Assembly (NCBI GenBank): GCA_019421525.1
Contig: JAHZFC010000024.1
Location: forward strand, 1-9,974
Source: Clostridiales bacterium
Lineage (GTDB): Bacteria; Bacillota; Clostridia; Oscillospirales; Oscillospiraceae
Length of the DNA: 9,974 nt
Direction: 5' to 3'
The position numbers and the translations under genes are program-made. The notes beneath the pieces are model-generated. The model searched no databases, was not told the DNA's origin, and saw nothing but the letters and a program-made list of their open reading frames with translations. Positions 1 through 5,334 of the stretch are shown here, piece after piece (position 1 is the first letter of the stretch; each line of letters starts with the position of its first letter).

Positions 1-156
1 TTTTCGCTGCCGCTCTCCTGGCGGTCGTGGTAACGTGCCAGGCCCACGGGACACGCCTGCTGCCGACAGGCCATCCTGGCCAGGCGCTCTGCCGTGGACC
101 GCTGAGGGTGCCGCCTTTGTCGGCATCAATGGCAATGGTGCATGGGGTAGGGAGTA
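1..156. other. Left-edge stretch without a supportable gene
   Basis: No gene can be supported here. Plus-strand frames are either closed by a stop at 31-33 or run on into the downstream repeat, so a C-terminal tail of an upstream gene cannot be ruled out. On the minus strand a reading frame runs off the left edge from a possible ATG at 72-74. Its codons (CAG, CTG, GAG, TAC, GAC) match those of the real genes in the window, but only about 24 residues are visible, there is no clear ribosome binding site, and the residues suggest no family. Confidence 0.4.
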
Positions 157-432
157 TCCTGACTTTATGCGCCGGGCCATAGAAGAACGCACCGAAGGGC
201 CAGAAAGCGCTTTTCTTTGGCGGTCCGACACCGTTTCTTTGCCAAGCGCTAAGCCGTTGTGAGCAGCCCGGATGGACCGCAGCGAGGGCGAGAAACCAAG
301 GACAGCGCAGCTGTCCTGTTTCAAGCCCGAGTCGGAGGGAAGCCGGGCGTCGCGAACAGGCGCAGCGTGACGGCTGGCGCTGTCAAAAGAAATGGGGTCG
401 GGAAAAAGAGCCCCCAAAGGCACAGCCTTTGG
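157..432 (+). repeat. Dispersed structured repeat, copy 1 (expanded form)
   Basis: This copy matches, in opposite orientation, the element at 3932-4076, and its right part matches 5193-5248. It contains a perfect AAAGCGCTTT palindrome near 206-215. A long imperfect stem is formed by arms 225-241 and 384-401, which begin CCGAC and end GTCGG. The stem continues inward through 245-257 pairing with 370-381. It is capped by about 110 nt that include a 7-bp hairpin at 300-316 (GGACAGC / GCTGTCC). At the right end is CCAAAGGC-ACA-GCCTTTGG (414-432). Compared with copy 2 the interior between the arms is 142 nt instead of 7 nt, so one is either a deletion or an insertion derivative of the other. Open frames across it are by-products of the repeat. 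It may be a non-autonomous mobile element or a structured RNA; function unknown. Confidence 0.75.
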
Positions 433-440
433 CCTTTGGC

Positions 441-490
441 GACTTTCTGATCGTTCAGAAAGTCACCCCCCGGAGGGCGGGAATGCCCTC
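441..490 (+). repeat. Two adjacent hairpins upstream of the carbonic anhydrase gene
   Basis: GACTTTCTGA (441-450) pairs perfectly with TCAGAAAGTC (455-464) around a TCGT loop. Next to it GAGGGC (473-478) pairs with GCCCTC (485-490). They lie between repeat copy 1 and the hairpin at 499-518, so four hairpins in series precede the gene at 544. Neither is followed by a T run, so they do not look like standard terminators. Confidence 0.65.
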
Positions 491-498
491 AACTGGAT

Positions 499-518
499 GC
501 AGGGGCCGGTGCCCCTGC
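499..518 (+). repeat. GCAGGGGC hairpin in the leader of the carbonic anhydrase gene
   Basis: GCAGGGGC (499-506) and GCCCCTGC (511-518) form an 8-bp GC-rich stem with a CGGT loop, followed by GAT. The same stem sequence followed by the same GAT occurs at 3828-3847, where only the four central bases differ. It ends 12 nt before the AGGAG (531-535) of the next gene, so if transcribed it would sit just upstream of the ribosome binding site. Whether it affects translation or processing is unknown. Confidence 0.65.
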
Positions 519-543
519 GATCTTCAAAAAAGGAGCGATCCGC

Positions 544-1035
544 ATGGACTACAAAACACTGCGCCAGACCGACGAGGACGTGATCCTCCTCCCCGGCGCC
601 CGGGTCAGCGGCGACGTGACCATGGGCTCCGGCTGCTCGGTGTGGTATAATGCCGTCATCCGGGGGGATGAGGCCCCCATCGCCATCGGCGAAAACACCA
701 ACATCCAGGACAACTGCACCCTCCACACCAGCTACGGCCACCCCCTCCAGGTGGGCAGCGGCGTCACCGTGGGCCACAACGCCATCCTCCACAGCTGTAC
801 CGTGGGGGACAACTGCCTCATCGGCATGGGCGCCATCGTGCTGGACGACGCGGTGATCGGCCGGGACTGCATCGTGGGGGCCGGGGCACTGGTGACCAAG
901 GGCACGGTGGTGCCCGATGGGTCCATGGTGCTGGGCTCTCCCGCCAGGGTCAAGCGGGCCCTCACCGCCGAAGAGATCGAGGGCATCCGGCAAAACGCCC
1001 TGGCCTATGTCAGAGATAAGGAGCTGTACCGATGA
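544..1035 (+). CDS. Gamma-class carbonic anhydrase-like hexapeptide-repeat protein
   Basis: A 163-residue left-handed beta-helix protein, the usual size of the cytoplasmic gamma-carbonic anhydrase/YrdA/PaaY-like family. Family members bind a metal ion between subunits of a trimer, and the proven enzymes interconvert CO2 and bicarbonate. Visible landmarks are VIRGD at residues 38-42, NIQDN at 53-57, and the three expected metal-ligand histidines H61 (in TLHTS), H78 (in VGHNA) and H83 (in ILHS). Hexapeptide repeats run from about residue 15 to 130, followed by a C-terminal helix (TAEEIEGIRQNALAYV). The start is set by AGGAG at 531-535, 8 nt upstream. The stop overlaps the start of pheA in ATGA, so the two genes are probably translationally coupled. 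Many family members have no proven activity, and some relatives are acyltransferases, so the enzymatic call is weaker than the fold call. Confidence 0.88.
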   Translation: MDYKTLRQTDEDVILLPGARVSGDVTMGSGCSVWYNAVIRGDEAPIAIGENTNIQDNCTLHTSYGHPLQVGSGVTVGHNAILHSCTVGDNCLIGMGAIVLDDAVIGRDCIVGAGALVTKGTVVPDGSMVLGSPARVKRALTAEEIEGIRQNALAYVRDKELYR

Positions 1036-2180
1036 TGGAAGACCTTCAGAGCCTGCGCACCCAGATCGACAACATCGACCGCCAGATCGCCCAGCTGTTC
1101 TGCCAGCGCATGGCGGTGACCGAGCAGGTGGGGGAGTACAAGGCCGCCCACGGCCTGCCTGTGCTGGACGCCGCCCGGGAAAAGCAGGTGCTGGCCGCCA
1201 AGGCCGCCCTGGTGGGGGATGACCTCCGGGCGGACATCACCACATTGTTCGAGACGATCATGGCCCTGTCCCGCCGCCAGCAGCAGGCGCTGATGGCGGA
1301 TGACCGCTGGATCGAGGGCCACCGGGCGGCCTGGGCTGCCTGCCGGGTGCCCCCCAGCGACCCCCGGGTGCTCTACCAGGGGGAGCCGGGGGCCTACGCC
1401 GAGGAGGCCGCGGTCCGCTTCTTCGGCCCTGACTGCGACCGGGCCAACACCGTCACCTGGGAGGACATCTTCGTGGCCCTCCGGGACGGGCGGGCGGACT
1501 ACGGTGTGCTGCCCATCGAGAACAGCTCCACCGGGTCCATCAACCAGGTGTACGACCTGCTGGCCAAATACGGGGCCTACATCGTGGGGGAGCAGGTCAT
1601 CCGGGTGGAGCACTGCCTCATGGCCCCCAAGGGAGCCAGCCTGGACACCATCCGCCTGGTGTGCTCCCACGAGCAGGGGCTGTTCCAGTGCGAGGACTAC
1701 CTGAAGGACCACCCCGGCTGGCAGCGCAAGGTGATGCTCAACACCGCCGCCGCCGCCAAATGGGTGGCGGACAGCGCAGACCCCTCCCTGGCCGCCATCG
1801 GCTCCCGCCACGCCGCAGGGCTCTACGGGCTGGAGGTGCTGGCCGAAGGGGTCAACACCAACCGGGAGAACTTCACCCGGTTCGTGGTGGTCTCCCCCCT
1901 GCCCGAACTGCGGGAGGGCCGCAACAAGATCAGCGCCATGTTCACCCTGGCCCACGAGAGCGGCACCCTCCACCGCATCATGACCGTGTTCGCCACCGGC
2001 GGGCTGAATATGATGAAGCTGGAGTCCCGCCCCATCCCCGGGCGCAGCTGGGAATACCGCTTTTTTGTGGACTTCACCGGCGACCTGGCCGCCTACGGCA
2101 TGGACAGCATCCTCCGGGAGATGAGCCAGTGCGCCGCCACCCTGCGCATCCTGGGCAACTACAAGGCGGACGAATCATAA
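1032..2180 (+). CDS. pheA: Bifunctional chorismate mutase / prephenate dehydratase (P-protein)
   Basis: This 382-residue enzyme converts chorismate to prephenate and then to phenylpyruvate, CO2 and water, the committed steps of phenylalanine synthesis. Residues 3-88 form an AroQ-type chorismate mutase; R9, R26, K37, D46, R49, S80 and Q84 match the E. coli active-site pattern with an offset of about two. Residues 111-290 are the dehydratase domain: GEPGAYAEEAA (117-127), PIENS (161-165), SHEQGL (212-217), NTAAAA (237-242) and the catalytic TRF (282-284). Residues 297-378 are an ACT domain with GTLH (311-314) and ESRP (331-334), the usual phenylalanine feedback site. Its AAGGAG (1018-1023) lies inside the preceding gene and the start overlaps that gene's stop by 4 bp. 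A second ATG directly follows the first. No T-box or leader-peptide attenuator is visible upstream. Confidence 0.96.
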   Translation: MMEDLQSLRTQIDNIDRQIAQLFCQRMAVTEQVGEYKAAHGLPVLDAAREKQVLAAKAALVGDDLRADITTLFETIMALSRRQQQALMADDRWIEGHRAAWAACRVPPSDPRVLYQGEPGAYAEEAAVRFFGPDCDRANTVTWEDIFVALRDGRADYGVLPIENSSTGSINQVYDLLAKYGAYIVGEQVIRVEHCLMAPKGASLDTIRLVCSHEQGLFQCEDYLKDHPGWQRKVMLNTAAAAKWVADSADPSLAAIGSRHAAGLYGLEVLAEGVNTNRENFTRFVVVSPLPELREGRNKISAMFTLAHESGTLHRIMTVFATGGLNMMKLESRPIPGRSWEYRFFVDFTGDLAAYGMDSILREMSQCAATLRILGNYKADES

Positions 2181-2186
2181 ATTTTC

Positions 2187-2208
2187 GGCCCGCAACGGCT
2201 TGCGGGCC
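2187..2208 (+). other. GC-rich hairpin between pheA and the methyltransferase gene
   Basis: GGCCCGCAA (2187-2195) pairs perfectly with TTGCGGGCC (2200-2208) around a CGGC loop, 7 nt after the pheA stop. It is followed by an A run rather than a T run on the plus strand, so it is not a classic intrinsic terminator in this direction. It may lower readthrough or protect the 3' end of the upstream message. Confidence 0.55.
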
Positions 2209-2240
2209 CCAAAAAACAGCGAAGCAAAGGAGGCACCCCC

Positions 2241-3059
2241 ATGGACCACAGTACCATCGACACCGTCCGGCACTACTATGACAGCGCCCCGGAGCTGGAG
2301 TGGGACCGCCTGGACGCCAACCCCTTTGAGTTTGAGTTGACCACCTATATGATGGACCGGTACATCCGGCCCCGCCAGTCCATCCTGGACATCGGCGGCG
2401 GACCCGGGCGGTACTCCATCCACTACGCCCAAAAGGGGTGCGCTGTCACCCTGGCGGACCTGAGCGAGGGCAACGTGGCCCTGGCAAAGGCAAAGGCGGC
2501 GGAGGCGGGGGTGTCCATCGCCGCCCACGCCGTCAACTGCCTGGAGCTGGACCAGCTGAACCTGGGCCAGTTCGACGATGTGTTCCTCATGGGGCCCCTG
2601 TATCATTTGCAGGACAAGGCCGACCAAATCCAGGCGGTGAACATCGCTCTGGGCCACCTGAAGCCCGGCGGCAAGCTGTATGTGTCCTTCATCCAGGCCT
2701 TTTCCGGCATCATCTACGACCTGCAAAACGGCGGCCATCTCTGTCAGGACATGGAGAACCCCGCCTGCCGGCATCTGATTGAGAACGTGGCAAGCGGGGA
2801 GGATTATATCGGCCCGGGCTTTTCCTCGGTCTATTTTCACCACATTCGGAGCATCCTGCCCTTCATGGAGCAGTTCCCCCTGGACAAGCTCCACCTGTTC
2901 TCCCAGGAGGGTTTTCTGGCCCCCAACAAGAAACAGCTTCTGGAACGGGAACCAGCGGAACTCCAGGCGTGGGTGGAACTGGCCAAGCGGTATCTGGAGC
3001 TGCCCGAGCTTTTGAGCTGGGCCGAGCACATCATGTACATCGGGGAGAAGGTGGGGTAG
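2241..3059 (+). CDS. Class I SAM-dependent methyltransferase, substrate unknown
   Basis: A 272-residue cytoplasmic protein with a Rossmann-type methyltransferase core. Motif I is LDIGGGPGRYS (residues 49-59), which binds S-adenosylmethionine. An acidic residue follows at the end of strand 2 (LADLS, D73), then DDVFLMGPLYHL (112-123), typical of motif IV in UbiE/small-molecule methyltransferases, and LKPGGKL (140-146) before strand 5. The C-terminal third (about 170-272) has no motif I recognise and probably forms a substrate lid. The start is well supported by AAAGGAGG at 2226-2233, 7 nt upstream. It lies 60 bp after pheA, with a hairpin between, and 3 bp before the metallo-hydrolase gene. The neighbours do not identify the methyl acceptor. 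Confidence 0.9.
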   Translation: MDHSTIDTVRHYYDSAPELEWDRLDANPFEFELTTYMMDRYIRPRQSILDIGGGPGRYSIHYAQKGCAVTLADLSEGNVALAKAKAAEAGVSIAAHAVNCLELDQLNLGQFDDVFLMGPLYHLQDKADQIQAVNIALGHLKPGGKLYVSFIQAFSGIIYDLQNGGHLCQDMENPACRHLIENVASGEDYIGPGFSSVYFHHIRSILPFMEQFPLDKLHLFSQEGFLAPNKKQLLEREPAELQAWVELAKRYLELPELLSWAEHIMYIGEKVG

Positions 3060-3062
3060 CCC

Positions 3063-3827
3063 ATGTCCGATTGGTTCACGGTGGAGCGGCTGGACGGCGA
3101 CACCTATGCCATCAGCGAATACCGCCACTGGGAGCACACCCACTGCTACCTCCTGCTGGGCCGGGACCGGGCCCTGGTGATCGACACCGGGCTGGGGGTA
3201 GCCCCCCTGGCCCCGGTGGTGGGGGCTCTCACCGCCCTGCCGGTGGCCGCCGCCCTCACCCACGCCCACTGGGACCATATCGGCGGGCTGGGGGGCTTTG
3301 GGGAAAAGTTGGTCCACGGGCTGGAGGCCGAATGGCTGTCCGGCTCTTTCCCTCTGCCCCTTTTTGTGGTAAAATCAAATTTGACAAGGCCGCCCCACGA
3401 GCTTCCCCCGGACTTCGACCCGGAGGGATATGTCCTTTACAGCGGCGGCGCCACCGCCGCCCTGTCCGACGGCCAGGCCATCGACCTGGGGGGCCGGGTG
3501 GTCACCGCCCTGCACACCCCGGGCCACTCCCCGGGGCACCTGTGTTACTGGGAGGAGGAGCGAGGCGTCCTCTACTCCGGGGACCTGCTCTACCAGGGCA
3601 AGCTGGATTTGTTCTACCCCACCACCGACCCGGCTGCCTTCCTGAGCTCCGTCCGGCGGGTAAGCTCCCTGCCCATCCGGGCTATCCGGCCGGGCCACCA
3701 CAGCCTGGACGTGTCCCCTGCCCTGGCCGGGCAGGTGCTGGAAGCCCTGGAGGGGCTGGAGCGGGAGGGGCGGCTGGCCCACGGACAGGGGATCTTGGAG
3801 TTTGGCGGCTTTCAGCTGCACCTGTGA
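3063..3827 (+). CDS. Metallo-beta-lactamase-fold hydrolase
   Basis: A 254-residue protein of the glyoxalase II-like branch of the metallo-beta-lactamase superfamily, which hydrolyses thioesters, esters or related bonds with a two-metal centre. The metal-binding motif THAHWDHIGG occupies residues 66-75 (ligands H67, H69, D71, H72). The further ligands are H155 in TPGHSPGH, D174 in SGD and a histidine of GHH (212-213). IDTGLG (40-45) is the usual strand before the active site. There is no signal peptide. It starts 3 bp after the methyltransferase stop and uses the GAAGGTGGGG stretch (3047-3056) inside that gene as its likely ribosome binding site, so the two are almost certainly co-transcribed. 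Substrate unknown; the family includes glyoxalase II, lactonases and flavin-linked oxidoreductases, and no C-terminal flavodoxin domain is present here. Confidence 0.9.
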   Translation: MSDWFTVERLDGDTYAISEYRHWEHTHCYLLLGRDRALVIDTGLGVAPLAPVVGALTALPVAAALTHAHWDHIGGLGGFGEKLVHGLEAEWLSGSFPLPLFVVKSNLTRPPHELPPDFDPEGYVLYSGGATAALSDGQAIDLGGRVVTALHTPGHSPGHLCYWEEERGVLYSGDLLYQGKLDLFYPTTDPAAFLSSVRRVSSLPIRAIRPGHHSLDVSPALAGQVLEALEGLEREGRLAHGQGILEFGGFQLHL

Positions 3828-3847
3828 GCAGGGGCATATGCCCCTGC
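3828..3847. repeat. Perfect 20-bp palindrome directly after the metallo-hydrolase stop
   Basis: GCAGGGGCATATGCCCCTGC reads the same on both strands and begins at the first base after the stop codon. It repeats the stem of the hairpin at 499-518 and is likewise followed by GAT. As RNA it could form a stem directly after the gene, but no T run follows, so termination is uncertain. Confidence 0.7.
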
Positions 3848-3882
3848 GATTTGGCAAGGCCCTGGCGGGCCGCCCCTCCCCG

Positions 3883-3922
3883 GCTCCCCCCTGGCGGGGG
3901 AGCTGTCCGCCGACAGGCGGAC
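3883..3922. repeat. Tandem hairpins in the intergenic region
   Basis: GCTCCCCC (3883-3890) pairs with GGGGGAGC (3896-3903), and right after it GTCCGCC (3905-3911) pairs with GGCGGAC (3916-3922). From general recollection, a C-rich hairpin followed by GTCCGCC/GGCGGAC and CTGAGGGG is a common intergenic repeat in Oscillospiraceae genomes; this was not checked. It lies next to the inverted repeat copy at 3932-4076. Confidence 0.6.
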
Positions 3923-3931
3923 TGAGGGGGG

Positions 3932-4076
3932 CAAAGGCTGTCGCCTTTGGGGAACGTATTTTCCCGACCCCATTTCTTTTGACAGCGCCAAAAGAAACGG
4001 TGTCGGACCGCCAAAGAAAAGCGCTTTCTGGCCCTTCGGTGCGTCCCATTCATCGTCCGGCGCGCAAGATCAGGAC
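3932..4076 (-). repeat. Dispersed structured repeat, copy 2 (compact form, inverted)
   Basis: This is the reverse-complement relative of the element at 157-432. The main hairpin is 3964-3981 pairing with 3989-4006 across a 7-nt loop. All 18 positions pair except one G-T wobble and one A-G mismatch. The AAAGCGCTTT palindrome is at about 4018-4027, and CAAAGGC / GCCTTTG (3932-3938 / 3943-3949) forms the distal hairpin. Similarity to copy 1 continues outward past GCACCGAAGGGCC to the TCCTGA motif near 4070-4076. With 3828-3931 and 4077-4171, this makes the whole 344-bp gap between coding regions repeat or unassigned sequence; a short extra hairpin lies at 4081-4095 (GAAAGC / GCTTTC). Confidence 0.75.
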
Positions 4077-4171
4077 GCACGAAAGCGCCGCTTTCCGCTC
4101 GCCGCTCCATGGTACTGTGTTTTGGTGCGGGCCGTCTACCGGACAGCGCCTAGCGGGATAGAACATCGACC

Positions 4172-4426
4172 TTATTCCTCTGCCATGGCCTCCATGGCTA
4201 AACGCAGGCCGAACCGGAGCCCAGCCCGGAAGTCAGCGGTCACCTCCCAGGCGGTGCTGCTATAAAAGGCGTCGATGTACTCATTCAAAAAGCTGGAGCC
4301 CATGGTTTCCTCTAGTTTCCGCTCCAACTGGTTCCGCCGATGATCCGCCTCCCGCTGTTCCCTGTTCCTGGGCGGGAGGAGGCGCTCCGTCTCAACCATT
4401 GCCAGTTTTGCCATAAAACCGGACAT
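4172..4426 (-). CDS. Small hypothetical protein, divergent from the XRE regulator
   Basis: An 84-residue soluble, charged protein. Residues 18-42 are rich in R, E, Q and K and probably form a helix or short coiled coil. The C-terminal part (YIDAFYSSTAWEVTADFRAG at 50-69, then FGLRLAMEAM at 72-81) resembles the ending of a class of small clostridial proteins that I associate with DUF6809-type domains; that link is from memory and weak. The start is supported by AGGGGG (4440-4435 on the minus strand) 8 nt upstream. The gene is head-to-head with the regulator at 4475, only 48 bp away, so the pair probably shares control. Codon use is less GC-biased than in the flanking metabolic genes, which hints at acquisition. 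No function can be assigned. Confidence 0.72.
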   Translation of the reverse strand: MSGFMAKLAMVETERLLPPRNREQREADHRRNQLERKLEETMGSSFLNEYIDAFYSSTAWEVTADFRAGLRFGLRLAMEAMAEE

Positions 4427-4447
4427 ATCAATTTCCCCCTATGATAT
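4425..4447. promoter_or_regulatory. Inverted repeat, candidate operator of the XRE regulator
   Basis: ATATCA (4425-4430) and TGATAT (4442-4447) are inverted around an 11-nt spacer, in the 48-bp gap between the divergent genes. The left arm covers the start of the minus-strand gene, and the right arm overlaps the -10-like sequences TATGAT (4440-4445) and TATTAT (4445-4450) of the regulator. This arrangement would suit repression by the adjacent helix-turn-helix protein. No convincing -35 box was found. Confidence 0.4.
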
Positions 4448-4474
4448 TATCTGCAAAATCAAGGAGAATTTGCC

Positions 4475-4726
4475 ATGCTTCCATTCGATAAGGCCGCCTT
4501 CGGCGCAAAGCTGTACACCCTGCGGAAAAACGCAAAGCTGTCGCAGGAAAAAGCGGCAGAGATATTGGGTGTAACCCATACGCAGATCAGCGACATGGAG
4601 AAGGGAAAGACCGGGACCACCCTGGATAAGCTGCTGATCTTGTGCGACTACTATAAGGTCTCATCCGACTACCTGCTGGGCATCACCGATGACCCCGCCT
4701 GGCGGGGACCTGCGGACGAGCCGTGA
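4475..4726 (+). CDS. XRE-family helix-turn-helix transcriptional regulator
   Basis: An 83-residue DNA-binding protein made almost entirely of one Cro/C1-type HTH domain (residues about 8-68). Helix 2 is SQEKAAEILGV (23-33) and the recognition helix region is THTQISDMEKG (34-44). DKLLILCDYYKVSSDYLLG (51-69) is the helix 4-5 signature of this family. There is no sensor or protease domain, so it is a minimal repressor of the kind found in prophages, toxin-antitoxin systems and small regulatory islands. The start is set by AAGGAG at 4461-4466, 8 nt upstream. Its divergent partner and the inverted repeat at 4425-4447 suggest autoregulation. Its codon use is more A/T-tolerant than that of pheA or the large membrane protein gene. 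Confidence 0.92.
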   Translation: MLPFDKAAFGAKLYTLRKNAKLSQEKAAEILGVTHTQISDMEKGKTGTTLDKLLILCDYYKVSSDYLLGITDDPAWRGPADEP

Positions 4727-4938
4727 CCCATCCCCCGCCAGGCGCACCATCGAGGGCCGCAGGCAGTTCTGTCCCGCCGTGCATCAGCGGCAGCGGCGCA
4801 GGGGTGCCGGACAGTCCTAGTTACCTCAGCGCCGGATGGGATACGGCATGGCATCCTATCCTGGGCCCCGGTAAAAACGGGGGTCCGGGGGTGCAGGCGC
4901 TTTGAACGAAAGCGCGTCCTTGGCGCTTGAAGTTCTTC

Positions 4939-4963
4939 CGCGCCCAACCCCCGGCGCGTTTTT
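4939..4963 (+). terminator. Possible intrinsic terminator downstream of the XRE gene
   Basis: CGCGCC (4939-4944) pairs with GGCGCG (4953-4958), followed at once by TTTTT (4959-4963). The stem is short but entirely GC. It lies about 210 nt after the XRE stop, so it may end that transcript, or may simply be one unit of the hairpin array that surrounds it. Confidence 0.45.
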
Positions 4964-5097
4964 GGTTCCTTTTTGCGCGGGCAAAAAGGAACTCGCCGCA
5001 AGGCGAAACCTTGCAGGGGCCGGAGGCCCGGCTGGGCCTCATGTGGTTGCAAGGGCCTCGCCCTTGTCAGGGGGCCACCCCCTCCGGCCGCTGCGTG

Positions 5098-5127
5098 GCC
5101 ACCTCCCCCGTCCAGGGGGAGGCCAAC
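5098..5127. repeat. 30-bp direct repeat, unit a
   Basis: Identical over 30 bp to 5163-5192. It contains the perfect 8-bp stem CCTCCCCC / GGGGGAGG with a GTCCA loop (5102-5122). The two units start 65 bp apart, separated by a 35-bp purine-rich stretch. Confidence 0.85.
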
Positions 5128-5162
5128 TCCGGCGGGCCAGGAGGAAGAAGAAACTTACCCCA

Positions 5163-5192
5163 GCCACCTCCCCCGTCCAGGGGGAGGCCAAC
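5163..5192. repeat. 30-bp direct repeat, unit b
   Basis: The second identical copy of the unit at 5098-5127, with its stem at 5167-5187. It directly abuts the partial repeat copy 3 that starts at 5193, suggesting one repeat inserted beside or into another. Confidence 0.85.
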
Positions 5193-5248
5193 GGCGCCGT
5201 CAAAAGAAATGGGGTCGGGAAAAACATTCTCAAAGGCAAAACCTTTGA
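5193..5248 (+). repeat. Dispersed structured repeat, copy 3 (right half only)
   Basis: Bases 5201-5218 are identical to the right arm of copy 1 (384-401). They are preceded by GGCGCCGT, close to the loop of the other copies, and followed by GGGAAAA and the hairpin TCAAAGG / CCTTTGA (5230-5248). The complementary left arm is missing; its place is taken by direct repeat unit b. Like copy 1, it is oriented toward the downstream gene and ends within its leader. Confidence 0.7.
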
Positions 5249-5334
5249 TTTAGGATCTCAAGGGCGCAGTCCTTGAAACGGTCAAGGGTCCAGCCCTTGC
5301 CCCACATGCTTCCCGCAAGGGAAAGGAGAAGACC

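Larger units (their letters stand above)
4897..5323. repeat. Array of about thirteen consecutive hairpins in a 608-bp non-coding region
   Basis: Inverted repeats follow each other almost without gaps: 4897-4915, 4939-4958, 4965-4992 (perfect 12-bp stem GTTCCTTTTTGC), 4998-5014, 5023-5040, 5050-5066, 5070-5082, 5102-5122, 5167-5187, 5230-5248, 5258-5276, 5283-5299 and 5310-5323. Loops are 3 to 8 nt, and the last stem touches the ribosome binding site of the gene at 5335. No conserved-looking reading frame exists across the stretch. The remainder of the gap (4727-4896) shows nothing I recognise. This may be an accumulation of hairpin-type repeats or the folded leader of the downstream gene. Confidence 0.7.

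Noticed and set aside
1..74. Minus-strand frame running off the left edge from an ATG at 72-74
   Set aside because: Codon choice looks plausible, but only about 24 residues are visible with no ribosome binding site or motif. The adjoining sequence would be needed to decide.
157..543. Riboswitch, T-box or attenuator upstream of the carbonic anhydrase-pheA pair
   Set aside because: No T-box motif, leader peptide or alternative terminator with a T run was found, and the same structures recur elsewhere as repeats.
463..993. 176-codon minus-strand frame over the carbonic anhydrase gene
   Set aside because: It mirrors the hexapeptide repeat on the other strand and has no ribosome binding site.
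1005..3317. Two long minus-strand frames (1005-1973 and 2175-3317)
   Set aside because: Both are antisense to pheA, the methyltransferase and the start of the metallo-hydrolase, cross gene boundaries, and encode compositionally biased sequence with no motifs.
3375..4161. Overlapping frames in the intergenic region after the metallo-hydrolase, and the related frame at 35-262
   Set aside because: They share the peptide EGPESAFLWRSDTVS only because they translate the dispersed repeat. The frames differ beyond it and codon choice is random. Such frames are easily misannotated as small proteins.
5098..5192. CRISPR-like direct repeats
   Set aside because: There are only two units, the repeat is itself a strong hairpin shared with other intergenic repeats, no further units follow, and no cas gene is present.
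4669..5276. Several frames of 60-127 codons in the hairpin array
   Set aside because: They are arginine- and proline-rich, overlap each other in many frames, lack ribosome binding sites and cross the direct repeats.
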